NCBI GenBank assembly: GCA_017506865.1
Contig: JAFCMP010000112.1
Coordinates: 496,001-560,000, forward strand
DNA from: Tribonema minus
Taxonomy: Eukaryota; Sar; Xanthophyceae; Tribonematales; Tribonemataceae
Direction of reading: 5' to 3'
DNA length: 64,000 bases
Both the position numbers and the translations under genes were made by a program. Positions 35,457-48,567 of this stretch are shown one piece after another. The notes beneath the pieces are model-generated. The model worked only from the letters and a program-made list of their open reading frames with translations. It was not told where the DNA came from and searched no databases. The first letter of the stretch is position 1. Every line of letters begins with the position of its first letter.

Positions 35457-38400
35457 ATGGTTACTCAAGCGCAACCTGCACCGCCTCTGCCTTTTGACAA
35501 TCCTGTTTTTGGGCCTGCGGCAGTGGAGGTGAGTGCGGAATACAGCAACACCCCATCGTTTCGATTACCAATGGCAGCATTGCTCTCGTAGTGCACTGAT
35601 CTTGTCAATCACCAGAGCTCATTGCGTGACGCTCGAGTGACCACAATCTGGCTGCAAGGGATGTGTTGCGTGCAGGTAGAGCCCTGCTGCGTGTGCACCC
35701 GCAGAACCTAGCACACGCTCAACATTTGGACGCTGACTCTGTCCACCTGTCTGGCGCCAGTTGAATTGCTGTGCATCGTGCCTGCGCACCACTGCGTGTT
35801 CTTGTAACTTGGGCATTGCAAGTGCGGCCGTGCCACCTGCCGCACATTTTGCATCAAGCATGATGGGAACCAAATACTCCCACAGAGATTTGTTGTATGC
35901 CACCTGAGGCAATCATGTGTCATCACAGCTGCGGGTTTGTGCACAAGGTTGACTGAGTCGCTGGACAACTTTTATCCGTCGCCCGGTGGTGCCAGCACTC
36001 TGGCAGTAGGCCGTCTTGTGGTCTGCATGAGCGCTGCTGTTTGCCCCTGACCGTGACGCGCACACAGCGCAAACGTTGCAGCGGCACCACGCGGCAGCAT
36101 CCTGAGGCTGCAGCAGCAGCAGCAGCTGTGCATTGCGCCGTCATGACCTGCGTGCTGCATGGACATGACACACACATAAAGTCATCTGCCACTCCATGTG
36201 TTCAACGTACACTTTGCTGCCCCTGCGCGTGTGTTCCAGCCCGCCCACCCGCCAGGCGTCCTGAACGAGGAGCGGACGGAGGTGCTGCAGGGCAAGGTCC
36301 TGCTGAGCCTCGCCACGGGCACGCGCTGGGAGCTCATACGCGTAATACGGGAGTGCCTGTACGGCGCGGTGGTGCAGGCGGCGCGCTTCACGGTGGTGCA
36401 GGGGGAGTGCGGCCCGCCGTACCGCCAGTACGACCCGCAGCTCGTGGCGGTCAAGGTGCTGCTGTGGGACCTGCTGCGGCAGGAGAACCAGGTCGACGTG
36501 AGTGCCGGTGTGCCATGGGCCTGCCTGAGCGTTGTTGGTGCGCAGACGCAGCGCCGCTTGCAGCGGCGTGTTGCTGCTGTCGGAAGTCGCTGTGAAAGCT
36601 CCTGTTGCGTTGAGCTCATTGCGAGCCTCCGTTTGGCAGCATGTCATGCACGCCGATGTCAGACGACAGACACCCGGCGCAACTGGCAACAAGAAGGCTA
36701 TGCTTCTGTAGGTTTACCCTCGTAGCAGTGTCGGTAGTACCTGGTGCTGGGAGCATCTACAAGACCAATGACCGCCTGTTGAGTTATGTGCATGCACCAA
36801 CTGTCTGTGTCGGTGATCAGCCATGTGCTGGGAACCACGGAGCAGCAGCACTGATGCCACGTGTCTACCACCTCCCGCAACGCCACGGGCAGCTATGGAA
36901 GCAGCACAGGCTCACCGCTCTTACGGCGACGCTGCCACAGAGAAAGCCAGTCAGTTAGTCCGCCCTTGAGACAGCGCAGACGTAAAGTATGTGACTGTGT
37001 TGTAAGCTGAGACTCTGATGCCTCGTCGGAGCGGTGCTGCGCACCTCGTGTTGGAACCCCCCTTTCGTGCCGCCTTCTCCCCGCACGCAGTTGCCTTTTG
37101 TGCAGCTGTAGAGTGGCGCAGTGCTGAGCGCTGCTTCACACTGCGAGACAGGCAGACCGGCCTTGCCACGGTCACGACAACGCGCATACACAGATGCAGC
37201 AGTCTATCCGCTCGCAAAGTACCTGTCTATTCAACTGCCACTTCCGACACTGCAGTGGAGAAGTAAGTGTACATGATTCGTTATGCCCCACCGTGGTGCC
37301 GCGCGCGTGTCCGCCGCAGCAGCGCTCACGTCAGCCAACCCGCATGTGTGCGCTGTGCGCCGCAGGACCCGCGGCGAGAGGTGGCCGCGATGCAGTACCT
37401 GGACAGCCGCGGCGGCCACCGCAACGTCATGTCCCTCACGGAGGTCATCTCGGACGGCCACGCGGTGAGCGCGCGCGCGCTGCGCGCGGTGACGTGCCAC
37501 GCAGCAGCGCTCAGCGCCTCTGCAGCACTCCGTCTCTTGTGCACTGATGACATGACACGCCATGGTTGCAAGGCAGGGCACTGCACACATAGCCCAGGCT
37601 CCTGTGCCGCGCTTGTGGTCGTGGCCGTCGCGTCAGAGAGGGTTCCGTGTCATGGCCATTTCGCCCAGCGACGCTGTAGCGGCCGCCGGCATCGACTCGC
37701 AGCGTGTACACACACTACGCCTTCGGGCACGGTGGACGTTGCATGGCACAGCCGTTGATGCCAGCACCAGCACCTCCATTCATTGCATTTGCGCGCATCA
37801 TTGCTCGCCCCAGTGCCAGCTTTGCGGTGTGGCACTTCAACTCATAGAATCTTCAACTCATGCTTGCCGCGCATATGCCTCTCAGATCTACGTCATCATG
37901 CCCTTCTTCACCGGCGGCGAGCTCTTCGGCTTTGTGGCCAGCCAGCCATATCCGATGTCAGAAGATGAGGTAAGCCAGGCAGCGTTGCTCATAATGGCGC
38001 CTTGCTTGTGGTATGTACACAATTGCGCTGTGGCGCCGCTTCGCCACTGCCGCACATGCTGCGCGCCGCCGCGGCGCCACGCGTGGCCACGCATCACCAT
38101 GTGCCCGGCGCCTGATGATTATCTGCCGCACGGTAATGGTGCTGCACATCCGCCGCGTATGCGCGCACGCGCGCAGCTCACGCGCACGACTGCTGCTCCC
38201 CCCGCCCCGTCGCGCGCTGCCGCCGCCGCCGCCGCCGCGCAGGCGCGCATCATCTTCCGCCAGGTCGCAAATGCGCTCGCGTTCCTGCACCGCGACGGCG
38301 TGCGCGTTGTGCATCGCGATGTCTCGTTAGAGAACTGCCTGCTGCAGGGCGGCGCGGCGGCGGCAGCAGGTGATGGCGGCGGCGGCGGCGGCGGCGGCGG

Positions 38401-40436
38401 CGCGCCGCACGTGGTGGTGATGGACTTTGGCATGGCGCTGCGGTACCCCTCGGGGCCGCGCGGCACGCTCATGACGCCGCACTACGGTGGAAAGGAGGTA
38501 GCACACTACTTTGTGCTTGTCCTCAGTGACTTTGTGTCAAATTTCAAGATGCAATCTGTAGTGTGTCGCTCAGTTTCTGCCAGAAATCTGCACGTGATGC
38601 CATGCGTCAGAGGTGTAGGCATGCGCTGCAGATTGACGGTTTGTGCATGCAGCAGGCCTGCATGTGCTTGTGATCAACAGGAGCTATTCAGTAATCATGC
38701 CGCACTCGCTGCCGTCTCTTCAGCAGCTGCAAGTCAAGCTGCTGCCGATTTTGCTGTCCCCTCTGGCTTGACTGTGAATGACATATGTGGTATGCAGTCC
38801 CCTGCAAGTGCACTGCGCGCAGGTATACATAATCGAACGCACAGCGCACAATCTCGTTGTCGAGGCAGCGCTGATCATGGAGACCAAAGCTTGGGCTGCA
38901 GCAGCAGAAACTTCGCTCCTGACTGAAGAAATTCTGAGGAAAGAGGCAGATATGCATGTCACGTCAGCACGCACATTGTGTGTTTTGCTGCTCGACTGTG
39001 CTCTGACATTGCCATGCCATGCACACAATGGCTTGCATAATGGGTAACAGCACGATTGTTTCGTCATGGTCATTCTGGCGTGCCCACCTTCCCACGGTGC
39101 GTTGCGCACATGGTTGCGTGGAGTCACCATCCTCATCGCTGTGACCCCAGCAGACTGTGCTGAAGCGATCACCAGCGCAGGCATCGCTCAGGACGCCGTG
39201 CGCGACGAATTCATGTCATGTGTCGGTATGTACGTCAACCCATGTCGATCAAAAAGCCACATACCCCCCTCGCTGTCACATTTTGCAGTACTACATGAGT
39301 CCCGAGGTCGTGCTGCGCGACCCCTTCAGCCCGGAGGCGATCGACGTGTGGGTGAGTGCGCGCGAGCTGCATGAGTTCGCGCGTTTGGGCGCGCGGTGTC
39401 CGCTCCAGGGCGCGCCTCTGTAGCCGGCGCTGTGCGAGCGCGAGCGTCGTGTTGTCAGGGCCCATGTAGAGCTTGCAGGTGCCTCGAAAGGGAGGGCCGC
39501 TGTGAGTAAGGCGTTGTCCCGCAAATGTCAGCATGCCGCACAGAAGAGCCTGAAGGGAAGCAAGCACCGGTCGCAGCACTGCACTCTCGTTGTGCCGGCC
39601 CAACGGCGAGTTGCGTATGAGCACGTTCCTGTAGACAATGATGCTGCGTGTCACATTGAAGTACTAATGTTGCTACCACGATGTGCGTTGCGGTCACGAA
39701 ATGCAGGGCAAGCATTGGTGCTCACGCCGTCTCATTGCTCCGCTGCTGCTGCGCTGCTGCTGCCGCCGCTGCCGCTGCTGCTGCCGCCGCTGCTGCTGCC
39801 GCCGCTGCTGCTGCTGGCGCTGCTGCTGCTGCCGCCATTCGCGGGCAGGCTGCTGGCATCATATTACTTATGCTCCTGACGGGGCGGCCTCCACCGTACA
39901 AACGCGCCATGGTGCACCAGCACTGGTTCGCGGTCATCGCGGTGCACCACGTAAGTGCCAGCAGCGGTCGGCCGCGCACACGTGGCTAAGCGTTGCCTCA
40001 CGTTGACAGCCTCGCATGTCAGCACGCTGCACGAAACCTGGCTGTGCACCTGGTCCCGTTTCGATGTTTCGAAGTAGTGGAGCGCACCGCACAGCAAAGA
40101 GCGCTTGTGCGGCTGATGTGGGGCCCTGCTTCTAGGTAGGGCATGCAGTGGGCATGCCGTGACTGAAATGGCGCTGCTATGACGGCGGCCAGTGTGCGGT
40201 TGGTCGCTTTGTGCCCCCCCCCCATCTTGAATCATCAGCCGACTTGCCCCCTCCCCCCCCCCCCGCCCCGCCTGCATCCCCAGGACCTGCAGCAGGTGCT
40301 CGACCTGATGGGGTTCAACAACATATCGCCGGCGGCCGTCGACCTCATGCAGGGCTGCCTCAAGCGCAACCACGAGGAGCGCTACACGACGCAGCAGATC
40401 TGCAGCCACCCGTGGGTCGTGGGCGACGTCGGGTAG
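35457..40436 (+). CDS. Divergent protein kinase with degenerate glycine loop (paralog A)
   Basis: Eight exons: 35457-35528, 36240-36497, 37366-37464, 37886-37969, 38243-38497, 39289-39351, 39849-39950, 40284-40436. All junctions are GT-AG and phase-consistent, giving 361 aa. Kinase landmarks in order are a poor glycine loop (VIRECLYGAVVQA), the catalytic-lysine strand LVAVKVLLWD, REVAAMQYLDSRGGHRNVM (helix C region), hinge YVIMPFFTGGELFGFV, catalytic loop VVHRDVSLENCLL, VVMDFGMALRYPSGP, YYMSPEVVLRDPF and LLMLLTGRPPPYK. The C-terminal helix ends with CSHPWVV. Catalytic K, HRD, N and DFG residues are present, so activity is plausible despite the weak nucleotide loop. A Gly/Ala insert sits between the catalytic loop and DFG. 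The first exon encodes only MVTQAQPAPPLPFDNPVFGP and is recognised by its counterpart in the neighbouring paralog at 42095-47187. Substrates are unknown. Confidence 0.85.
39740..39840 (+). repeat. CTG/CCG triplet tract before kinase exon 7
   Basis: About 100 bases of mixed CTG, CCG and GCG triplets end just before the acceptor cgggcag at 39848. As at XPD exon 13, a triplet repeat takes the place of a normal pyrimidine tract. Confidence 0.85.
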
Positions 40437-42094
40437 CCAACCACAACCGAGCACTGTTGCATCTCAAAGTTTGAAGTTGCGCATATGAGGCCACGTGCTC
40501 TGCCGGAGCGGCGCGGCGGTTCCCGCACGGCGCGGTACCGCGCTGCGGCGCCGCCGCGCTGCGTAATGTTCGTAGCGTGCAGCACGCGCCTTCGGCTGGC
40601 TGCCTGCGCGCCGTCCGACGTACTGACGGCTGGCTGCGAACGCAGCACGCCCCTGCCTTGGCAGGAGCGGCTGCGCGCGTGCTTGGAGGCGATGGGCCGG
40701 GCAGGCGCTATCGAGTAACACGCAGTGCGCCCCCGTACTAGATGCTGCGCCATTGGTGTCGCACGAGCGCAGCGCAGCGCGGCGCGCAGCCCGCCTGCGC
40801 ACCGCATGCATAGCCGTCCGGTTTACCACAGTACATCCGGGATGATATTAATGAGATGTGCAACCATGTACAACAAGTGGAGATTGCGTTGCGCGTTCAC
40901 CCCTGCTGCTGGCGTTCCTGCTTGCCTGCGCGCCGAAGCAGATTGTGGGCCTACGCATTTTACGTTGTCTGCGATGCCATGTGCCAGCGTGTTTGTCGCT
41001 GCTGCATTCATGTTTCCGACCGCGGCATGCATTCATTCACAAACGAGCAGAAGGTGGCGTCTCTTCCGTGCACGAGCATGTTTCCCCCGATCAGCAAATG
41101 CACTGTTCACAAACAAACTTAAAGAAGTAATCATTTATCAACACTTGAACACAATCACGCAGCACCGTGCCAGCGTGATAAAGCGGGGTACTGTGCCAAT
41201 GGGCGCAGCGCTCGCACCTTTGCTGTGTGTGGAGGGAGCCCGTGACACAGCAGCGCAGCAGACGGGCAGCTGCCGCTTGATGTCGCGTCGCACCCGGCGG
41301 CGCGTGCGGCTCGGCGCTTGGCGGCTGGCGCGGCAGGTGCGGCGGCCCCAGCCACAGCAGCGCTGCGCGCTCGTCTGCAGCATGCAGCGGGCCATTGGCG
41401 CGCGCCGCATTCTGCTGCACCTGATCGACAACCAAGGTGCCTGGCCTGTGTCGGCTCGTTGCGGTGGACATTGTCGCTGGCCAGTATCCGGTTCGCAAGG
41501 TCGTCGTTCTGCGGGGGTGTTGGGGGGGTGAAGCGCACCTGTGAAAACACGGGGCAGATGCGCAGTCAGTTCACTTAGCAAATGCTGGAGTTTGGAGCTG
41601 CGGGGGAACGTGCTCATGATGATGCCTTGACAGGTCGCCTTCTAAGCACCAGAGACGCTTGTTCTGCTGCAGCATCTTCTGCTTGCATAGCCAAGTCAGA
41701 CGCCATCATTGTCAGCTTCACTTCTTAGTGCGCAGCAGCGGTGGGTCGTAGACTCAAGTGAGATGCAACCGTTGTCAGCTCCCCCCTTGCGATAAAACCA
41801 GTAGCACAGGTTTGACAACAACTGCCTGAGCCGCCTGCCACAACTGGTACACTCCAAGCACAGCAAGTACATGCCTACGCCCCAGCACTGTGTACCTGCA
41901 GGTCCTCCCTCCCTCGTGCTCGTGCGCGCTTACACGCGCGCCTTTGTCGGCCATATGCCGCCCCACTTGAAGTTGCTGTTGGACATCAGTGCTCGCCACA
42001 GCCAATGCCGCCACAACCTGAAGTTGCTGTTGGACATCAGTGCTCGCCACGGCAGCACCTTGGATGCTCGTGGGACGTGACCGCCATTGACGGC
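40437..42094. other. Convergent spacer between the two paralogous kinases
   Basis: No gene is recognisable. Near the right end there is a two-copy direct repeat with 51-bp spacing (ttgaagttgctgttggacat at about 41967 and 42018), lying in the probable 3' UTR of the minus-strand kinase. Short ORFs on both strands look like noise. Confidence 0.55.
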
Positions 42095-44937
42095 TCATGA
42101 CATGTGGAACCACGGATGGTCGCAGAGCTGCTGCGTGGTGAAGCGCTGCGAGGGATCGCGCAGCAGGCACCCCTGGATCAGATCCGTGGCTTGCGCGGAG
42201 ACGTCCCAGTAACCCTGTTCTTCCAGCTGCTCCTGCAGTTGCTGTGGGCATGGTTTCAGAGAGAGAGAGAAAGAGAGAGCGAGAGCGAGAGAGCAGACGG
42301 CAGCAACAAGGCACATTTCATGTATTGTGCGGGCTTTTTCGGGCTGGAGCGCTGCAGCACAACTGAGATGCTGACAGAGCTGGCAATGGTGGCGCATCTC
42401 AGCTGGTCTGTACATCCAGAGCACAATTAGCAGGTTCTCGTTTCCTCGCAGGCAGCTCTTTGCGCGTGCAACAATGTCTCTACAAGGAGGGAACAGCACG
42501 CTGCAGGGCGCATGATTGCGTCAACAATTTGCGACCGCCACAGGGCCGCACAACTCACCCTCGACAATGCTATTTTCCGGAAGCGCTTGTCGATCAACGC
42601 CGCGTACTTGAACGGCGGTTGCCCCGTCAATAGGATGAACAGAGTCACGCCCGCGGCCTGAAAGCAGCACCACAACAGGGCACGCCTGGAGCGCATGAGT
42701 CTCCATCTCGCATGCGCGCGCGCATCTAGATTGCCGTGCGCACATCAGCACGCGTCATGGCCTGGGAGAAGCACCGTTGCAATATGGCACCGTAGAGTAT
42801 TTAGGGTCACATGAGCCGGATTGAAGTCAGCTCTTGATGTTGAGGTACAAGTCCTCTTTTGTGAGCTGTTTGCGAACTGTTTGAGATCAGCTCCAGATTA
42901 ATTGGTGCCAGTGGCTCAGCAATCTTCAGCTGCCGTGCACAGGTGTGCGCAAAATTCCTTCACCTTCCTTGATATCCGCTTGCATGTGTCACCTTCGGAT
43001 GCCTCCGTTTGCCTCTGCGCTATGCATCAGTATGGTGTGCTGTGCTAGCCTGCGCACAGCAGCCGCACGCGCCCGTTTTACCTGTGCAAGTTGCCATACG
43101 CTTCATCACGAGTAGGTGCGCTGCGTTGAACTCCTCTTCTCTCGTGCGCGGAGCGGTTGCCGTTTTTGAAATTTGCTGCCACCCCCGTGCTTGCGTGCAC
43201 GATGCCCGCTGAATAGGCCCTCACACGTCAAACATGTGCTCGCTGTGTGTCTTAAAAGAGTGTTTGTCAAGTAGGTACATGCTCTGCCAGCGTGGAGCGC
43301 TCAGGCAGCCAATGGCGACAGGTTACGCCTGCGCCTGACACAGACGGCCAGTGGAGCTCACAGATGGCCAGTGGAGTTTGCACTCACCCAGACATCAACG
43401 GCTTGCGGATGGAAGGGCTGGGACAGCATGCTCTCGGGGCTCATGTAGATGTATTTGCCACCGGGGTGGTGCCTCAACAGGGTACCCGGGGGCCCGGCGG
43501 GGTACCGCAGTGCCATACCAAAGTCCATGATCACCAGTGGCGAGGCGTCGTCGTCCGAGTGCAACATCTGAAGCCACGGGCAAGGCAGCGATGCAAACAT
43601 CAGTGGTGTGAAATCATGGGCGAGCGCATATGGCGTGTGGGTGACACTGCAGCCCCGAGCGACGTGGTCAATGAGTTGGCGCAGCCGCAGGACCAACTGC
43701 AGTCCCCACAGACAGTCTGTGAGAGCTCACCCGCACGCATGGCCACACCGGGCCTCGAACAAGCGCTTCGGGGCTGCGCAGCCCCCGTACGCATATGCAT
43801 ATTAGCAGGGAGCCTCCAGGCGAGAGTCACTCTGCGTTCAGGCGCCCTGCGTCATTTCTGCAGTGGGTTGCATTGCATGGGCCCACAATCGGAGTGTGCT
43901 ACTCACCATGTTTTCCATGCTGACATCTCGATGGGTGACTTGCACCTCGGCGCGGTGCAGAAAGCTGAGGCCTTGTACGAGCTGCCGGAAGATCGGACGA
44001 GCCTGCACGTGCGGGCAGCGTTGGCACATGCAATCAGCGGTCAAGTTGTGTAGGAGCTCAATGGGGATGATCGAGTGGGGCACGTTGTGCGGCACAGCCG
44101 CGGCCATTGCGTTGGGTACTAAGGCACTTGAGAGCAGCTTGGCACACTCAACATTGCAGCCACTTGCATACATCGCCCACACCGTTCATGACGGGCACCT
44201 GCCTGTATGGCATTTGGGACATGTATCAAGAGGTTGCAGTGTTTTTGGTGGCCTCCTTGAAAGGAACAGTTCAAAGGCTTCATGATTCATTCTTGAAGTG
44301 CTGCTGCCGCCATTGCAGCGCACCTGACTAGGGGTCAGCTCACAATCACCAACAGCAAGTCAGGCCACACAGTGTGTCATTGGCAGCACTGCATGGTGAC
44401 AAGGTGAGTGCCAGTGGCATGCAGGCATGTGGTGCGCAGCAACAAAGAAAAGAGCCCAGTGTCAATTCAACTCCGCGCTATGTACCAGAATGCATGCCGC
44501 TTCACAGTCGTTCTGAGTCACGTGCCTTGTACACAATGTCGCACTTGTGTCTGCGCCTTGGACCATCACATTCACATTCTGATGCAAACGGTCAACAGGT
44601 CGAGACGGGGCTGCCCTCACGTGACGACCCAGTGTCACGACTCATGACTCATGACTCGATGTGCATGCTTTCTATCGTCCATGGGCTGCCTGACGTGCCA
44701 GGGTTGGGTGTCTTGCTTCAATGTTACCATGTGACGCGCAAACAGACTCAAGTTATGGCAAGTGTATGTTTGGTGCACGGCATCAGGCGGTGCGCTCGCA
44801 CCTGAGGTTCTGAAAAAGCTTGCAAGCGGCCTGAAACGATCTGCCGCCGCTCAAGCACCCGATCCAAAAGGGTTCCGCCTGGGCAAAACGGCATCACTAT
44901 GTACAGCTGCAGCAGAACCAGAGCAGGTGACAGCAGC

Positions 44938-44972
<35 letters not shown>

Positions 44973-47187
44973 AGCAGGAGACAGTCATTAGCAAGCACCA
45001 GTACACCATGAACAGTCCACAAGAAATTGACCTCTGCGAAGTGCGAAAACAGATGGTATACTGTAGCCGACACAGCAAACCCAAACCTTTAAACCACAAA
45101 ACGCCCACAACACAAAATGAGATCTGTTAGGTGCAAACACATACGATATGTACTGTAGCTGACACAGCCAGCTGAGCTGACCACCATGCTGGATGATAGC
45201 AAGAGCGCATCTGTTGCAAGCAACCGCACCTGCCACACCGTGTGCTGTCGCGCGAAGGGCCGGACGTGCAAGCGCATTGTCAACAGAAACAGTGCATGGC
45301 CTGTCCTTCGGTGCAGCTGCTGGCTGCTCTGAGTCTGTCAGGGCATATGCAAGATGGCTTCACAGTGCCAACATTTCCAGCCTATCATGTACGCCGCTGG
45401 GGTCCAGCATAACAGCGATGTGCAGCAGCTCTTGGCAGCATGCAGAGCGTGCTTGACTGCGCATGCAGCGACTGCGTGCTGCAGCTGCAGGTCTTATGGT
45501 GCCATCTAGCCCCTCAGATGCCACGCTGACATCAGTGTCAACCCCCGTGGCACACATGTGCTGACCACGGCCTGAGCACGATCACCACCCCCCAAAGTAC
45601 CCTGAACGAGCTTGCCTCAGCGCACTTCCCATCATGCAGATGCACTGAGGCAGGGCTGCTGGGTGTCGAGGCGCAGCAAGCCGAAAATCCACAGGACTTT
45701 GTTGCTCGGGCCATCGCATGATGACATAGGCACAAGACTCACCGCATACGCATCTGCCAAGACTTCCTCCATGCTGAGAATGTTTTCGTGCCCGCCGTGC
45801 CTTTCCAGGTGCTGCATGGCTGACACCTCCCTCTGGGGATCCTGCAGCGACACGCCAGCAGTGATATGCACAGGTTCGACATGAGATGTGATGTGACAAG
45901 GGCTGAACGGCCGCTGCCCTTCGGCCATGTCTGACGCACAATAGGCGAGGGGCATGTGAATGCTGGGGCCCATCTGTGCTCATGAAGTGTGCCCGGGCAC
46001 CCTCCGAGGCAGCCATGATTGGAGTGCCACGCGCCACAACAATCTTCAATGCCTGACGTGACAGGGCGCGCAGATGGTTACAGCACTGTTGCACGCTCTA
46101 GAACTGCCGCATCACTGTATACCTGCTTACACAGACTCTCAGCGCACACAGGCAGCACTTCGCTGGGAAGCGCGCCGTCGACCCGCCACTTGCGATGGCC
46201 ACAAGCGGCCCGCTCAAGCACACACGCACGCGCCGCAGATGCTCTCCATAATGCGACGACCACTCACATTGACGAGGCCTGTGGGCGGCACCTGGTCCCA
46301 CAGCAGCATCTTCACGGCGAAGCGGCGCTGCCTGTCCATCTCCCAGATGACGTGCCCTCCGGGTGTATGCACCGGAAATACTTTCACAGCGTCCGCCACG
46401 ACGCCATACTGGCAATTGCGAAGCACGCGCCCCAGCCTCCAGCGCGTACCGGTCGTTGTGTTCACAATTTCCTTGTGGGGGAGGAGCTCCGTCCCCTGAG
46501 CATCCAGCACTCCCGGCGGGTCCGCGGGCTGCAACATGAACGAGCAAAGAGGCGGAGCAGCGCGTGTTCCTGTTGTTCCCGCGGTTGCTGTGTGCTGTGT
46601 GGCCCGAACTGCTGCCAAAGCTCGGAAATTATCAGGATGGAACAAGCAGATCATGCGCATCTTGCTGATATGATGGCATGTAAGAAGGCAACCCGGCACA
46701 CTCCACAAAACACGTGCTTCATCGCTACCTGGCCACTAGTATTTCACGCTTGCTGAGTGCTTTGGTTCAAATCCTCAGCAAAAATTCATCAGATCCATTT
46801 AGTGCAGAATTGCATACCCGACTACGTATTGGCAGGGAAGAATGCATGACAGCGTCGCGTCGCGTCGGGTGCGCGAGCAACCGTTGATCAGTTGTCAATC
46901 AGCCAACGAGCCTCTGCTGAGCACGAAAATCTACCCTTTGGCATTCATAACACGAGCTGATGTACGGCAATAGTTCGTTCCTGATGTGTTAATCAGTCGA
47001 GTGAACAAGACGTCGTCCCTTAGCGCACACTGCCACACAAGTAGCACGTCGGCAGGTGTGTAATCATTCATGTGTACTCCAGATGCATGCTCACCTCAAC
47101 GACCGCCGGCTGCACCTGAGGGTCACTGAAAGGCAGAGGCTCCCAGCCTACTAACGGTGCCTGCAGCATGGCAACAGTGGCCGCCAT
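42095..47187 (-). CDS. Divergent protein kinase, paralog B (hinge exon apparently missing)
   Basis: Minus-strand exons 47187-47095, 46528-46268, 45841-45743, 44002-43907, 43567-43388, 42657-42559 and 42241-42095 agree in phase and give 324 aa. It is a clear paralog of the plus-strand kinase at 35457-40436: PPGVLDAQGTEL matches PPGVLNEERTEV, REVSAMQHLERHGGHENIL matches REVAAMQYLDSRGGHRNVM, and VIMDFGMALRYPAGPPGTL matches VVMDFGMALRYPSGPRGTL. Catalytic parts are FAVKMLLWD, THRDVSMENM, DFG and YMSPESML, ending DHPWFHMS. No counterpart of paralog A's fourth exon (YVIMPFFTGGELFGFV, 28 codons) is found in the 45742-44003 interval. The exons around the gap still join in frame, so the product would lack strand 5, the hinge and helix D. 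It may be a pseudokinase, a decaying gene, or I missed the exon. Start chosen at the MAATVAMLQAPL Met. Confidence 0.78.
42258..42293. repeat. (GA)n-rich tract
   Basis: An imperfect GA run of about 36 bases, read as CT on the gene's strand, ends 16 bases upstream of the acceptor of the last exon of kinase paralog B. It probably serves as its pyrimidine tract. Confidence 0.85.
44940..44971. repeat. G32 homopolymer
   Basis: Thirty-two consecutive G residues (C on the strand of the surrounding minus-strand kinase gene) lie mid-intron between its exons at 45743 and 44002, the interval where the hinge exon is missing. It is not next to a recognised splice site. Confidence 0.9.
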
Positions 47188-48567
47188 TTGTGCACCAGCA
47201 GCGCCTCGCGCGCAGACAGACCCTGGCGACTTGTATCGCAGAAATTTCTGGGCCGAACATTTCCCCGAGGGCCCGGAGTACCGGCGGGTATTCTGAGTTT
47301 TGATTGCTCGTTTCGATTCACTTATCAGCGATGTCGTCTTCATCCATTTGCCAAGTTCATCCCTGTACTTCTGCGGTCGTCGAAATCTGCAGCAGGTTGC
47401 CTTTTGTGCAAGACACCTTGCAAGGCGTCTTGCACATTGCACACATTGGGAAAGTGCCAATGCAGAACATGTCATGGTGAGCACTGAGCACACATCCCCC
47501 CAGAGCGTACTTTGACTACTGTGCCGTCCATGAAGCATGCCTAGCTGCATAGAGCATCGTAATCTAGTAGTAGTTGCACTCGAAGGGTGTAAAGTATATA
47601 AGCTTTCGGTGTCGAGGCTGTTGTGGAATGGGAGACGCCAGGCGACAAATGTGAAAAAGCTGATTGCAATCGTTTTGTGAGTCAGAGCATTGTGCAACTT
47701 TGCCACAAGGCATCGTACCTTCTTTCTTCCGCCCTACTATACCAAGAACGTTACGTCAAAAACCCACAAGTCGCTGCTCATATAACGCATGGTACTGTGT
47801 ATACATACTATTCTGGGACAACTACATGCATCATGCTGAGCATGACACTTGGGTCAATGATATGGAATGCTGTTACTGAGCATGTCACACTCACATATTA
47901 TCGATAATAGAATGCAGTTGCACACATCGCCACAGAACAGCCAAGCACGCATGCCCTCCTCACACAGCCAGCAGGTGCAGCAGCGTACATACACAGAAGG
48001 CAGCGCGCACATGACTGAGAAGCACCGCATCTTCTGAAACACACACAGGTACATTCTCGGTCCCCAAAAACGCTAAGGCTGCAGCACGGCTCCTCAGACC
48101 GCTCCAGCGCTGCGCGCTCCAGCAGCAGCAGTACAATTACATTATTTAGCCCACCCTCCCAGCAGCGCACACACAACTCCCCCGCCTTGTTTCTCGCATC
48201 CCAAACTAGCGACTTACTTGCACGAGCGGCGGCCACAGATGGCGCGCCGCCATTCAAACCGCTGGTGTGTGAAGCAGTCCGCACAGCCGTGGAGCCCGTC
48301 CCGCTGCTTTATTTACGCGCCATTGGTGGCTGCGGCCAATGGTCCTCCCCCGTCTCCCCCCCCCCCGCCATGGTCTATTTATAGGTGACACACACACAAA
48401 CACGCACACACGGGAGCGCGCGACAAACCCAGGCTCCGCGCCCGCCGCGCGCGCGCGCGCCGACTGATTTCCTGTACCGACATGGTTACATGCAGGGTGG
48501 AACGGCCTGCCTCGTCTTTTGCAATGACCCCCCCCCCTTTTCTACATGAACGACAGAGCCGCTCGTG
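47188..48567. other. Intergenic region upstream of kinase paralog B
   Basis: The region lies between the start of kinase B (-) and the stop of the next minus-strand gene. A TATATA-containing stretch at 47594-47602 (sense CTTATATAC) could be the kinase promoter, about 400 bp from the ATG. Another AT run (tatttatag) is at 48366-48374. No convincing gene is seen. Confidence 0.5.

Noticed and set aside
46740-46800. Possible tRNA from ggttcaaatcc
   Set aside because: The flanking bases do not form a T-stem and no cloverleaf can be drawn.
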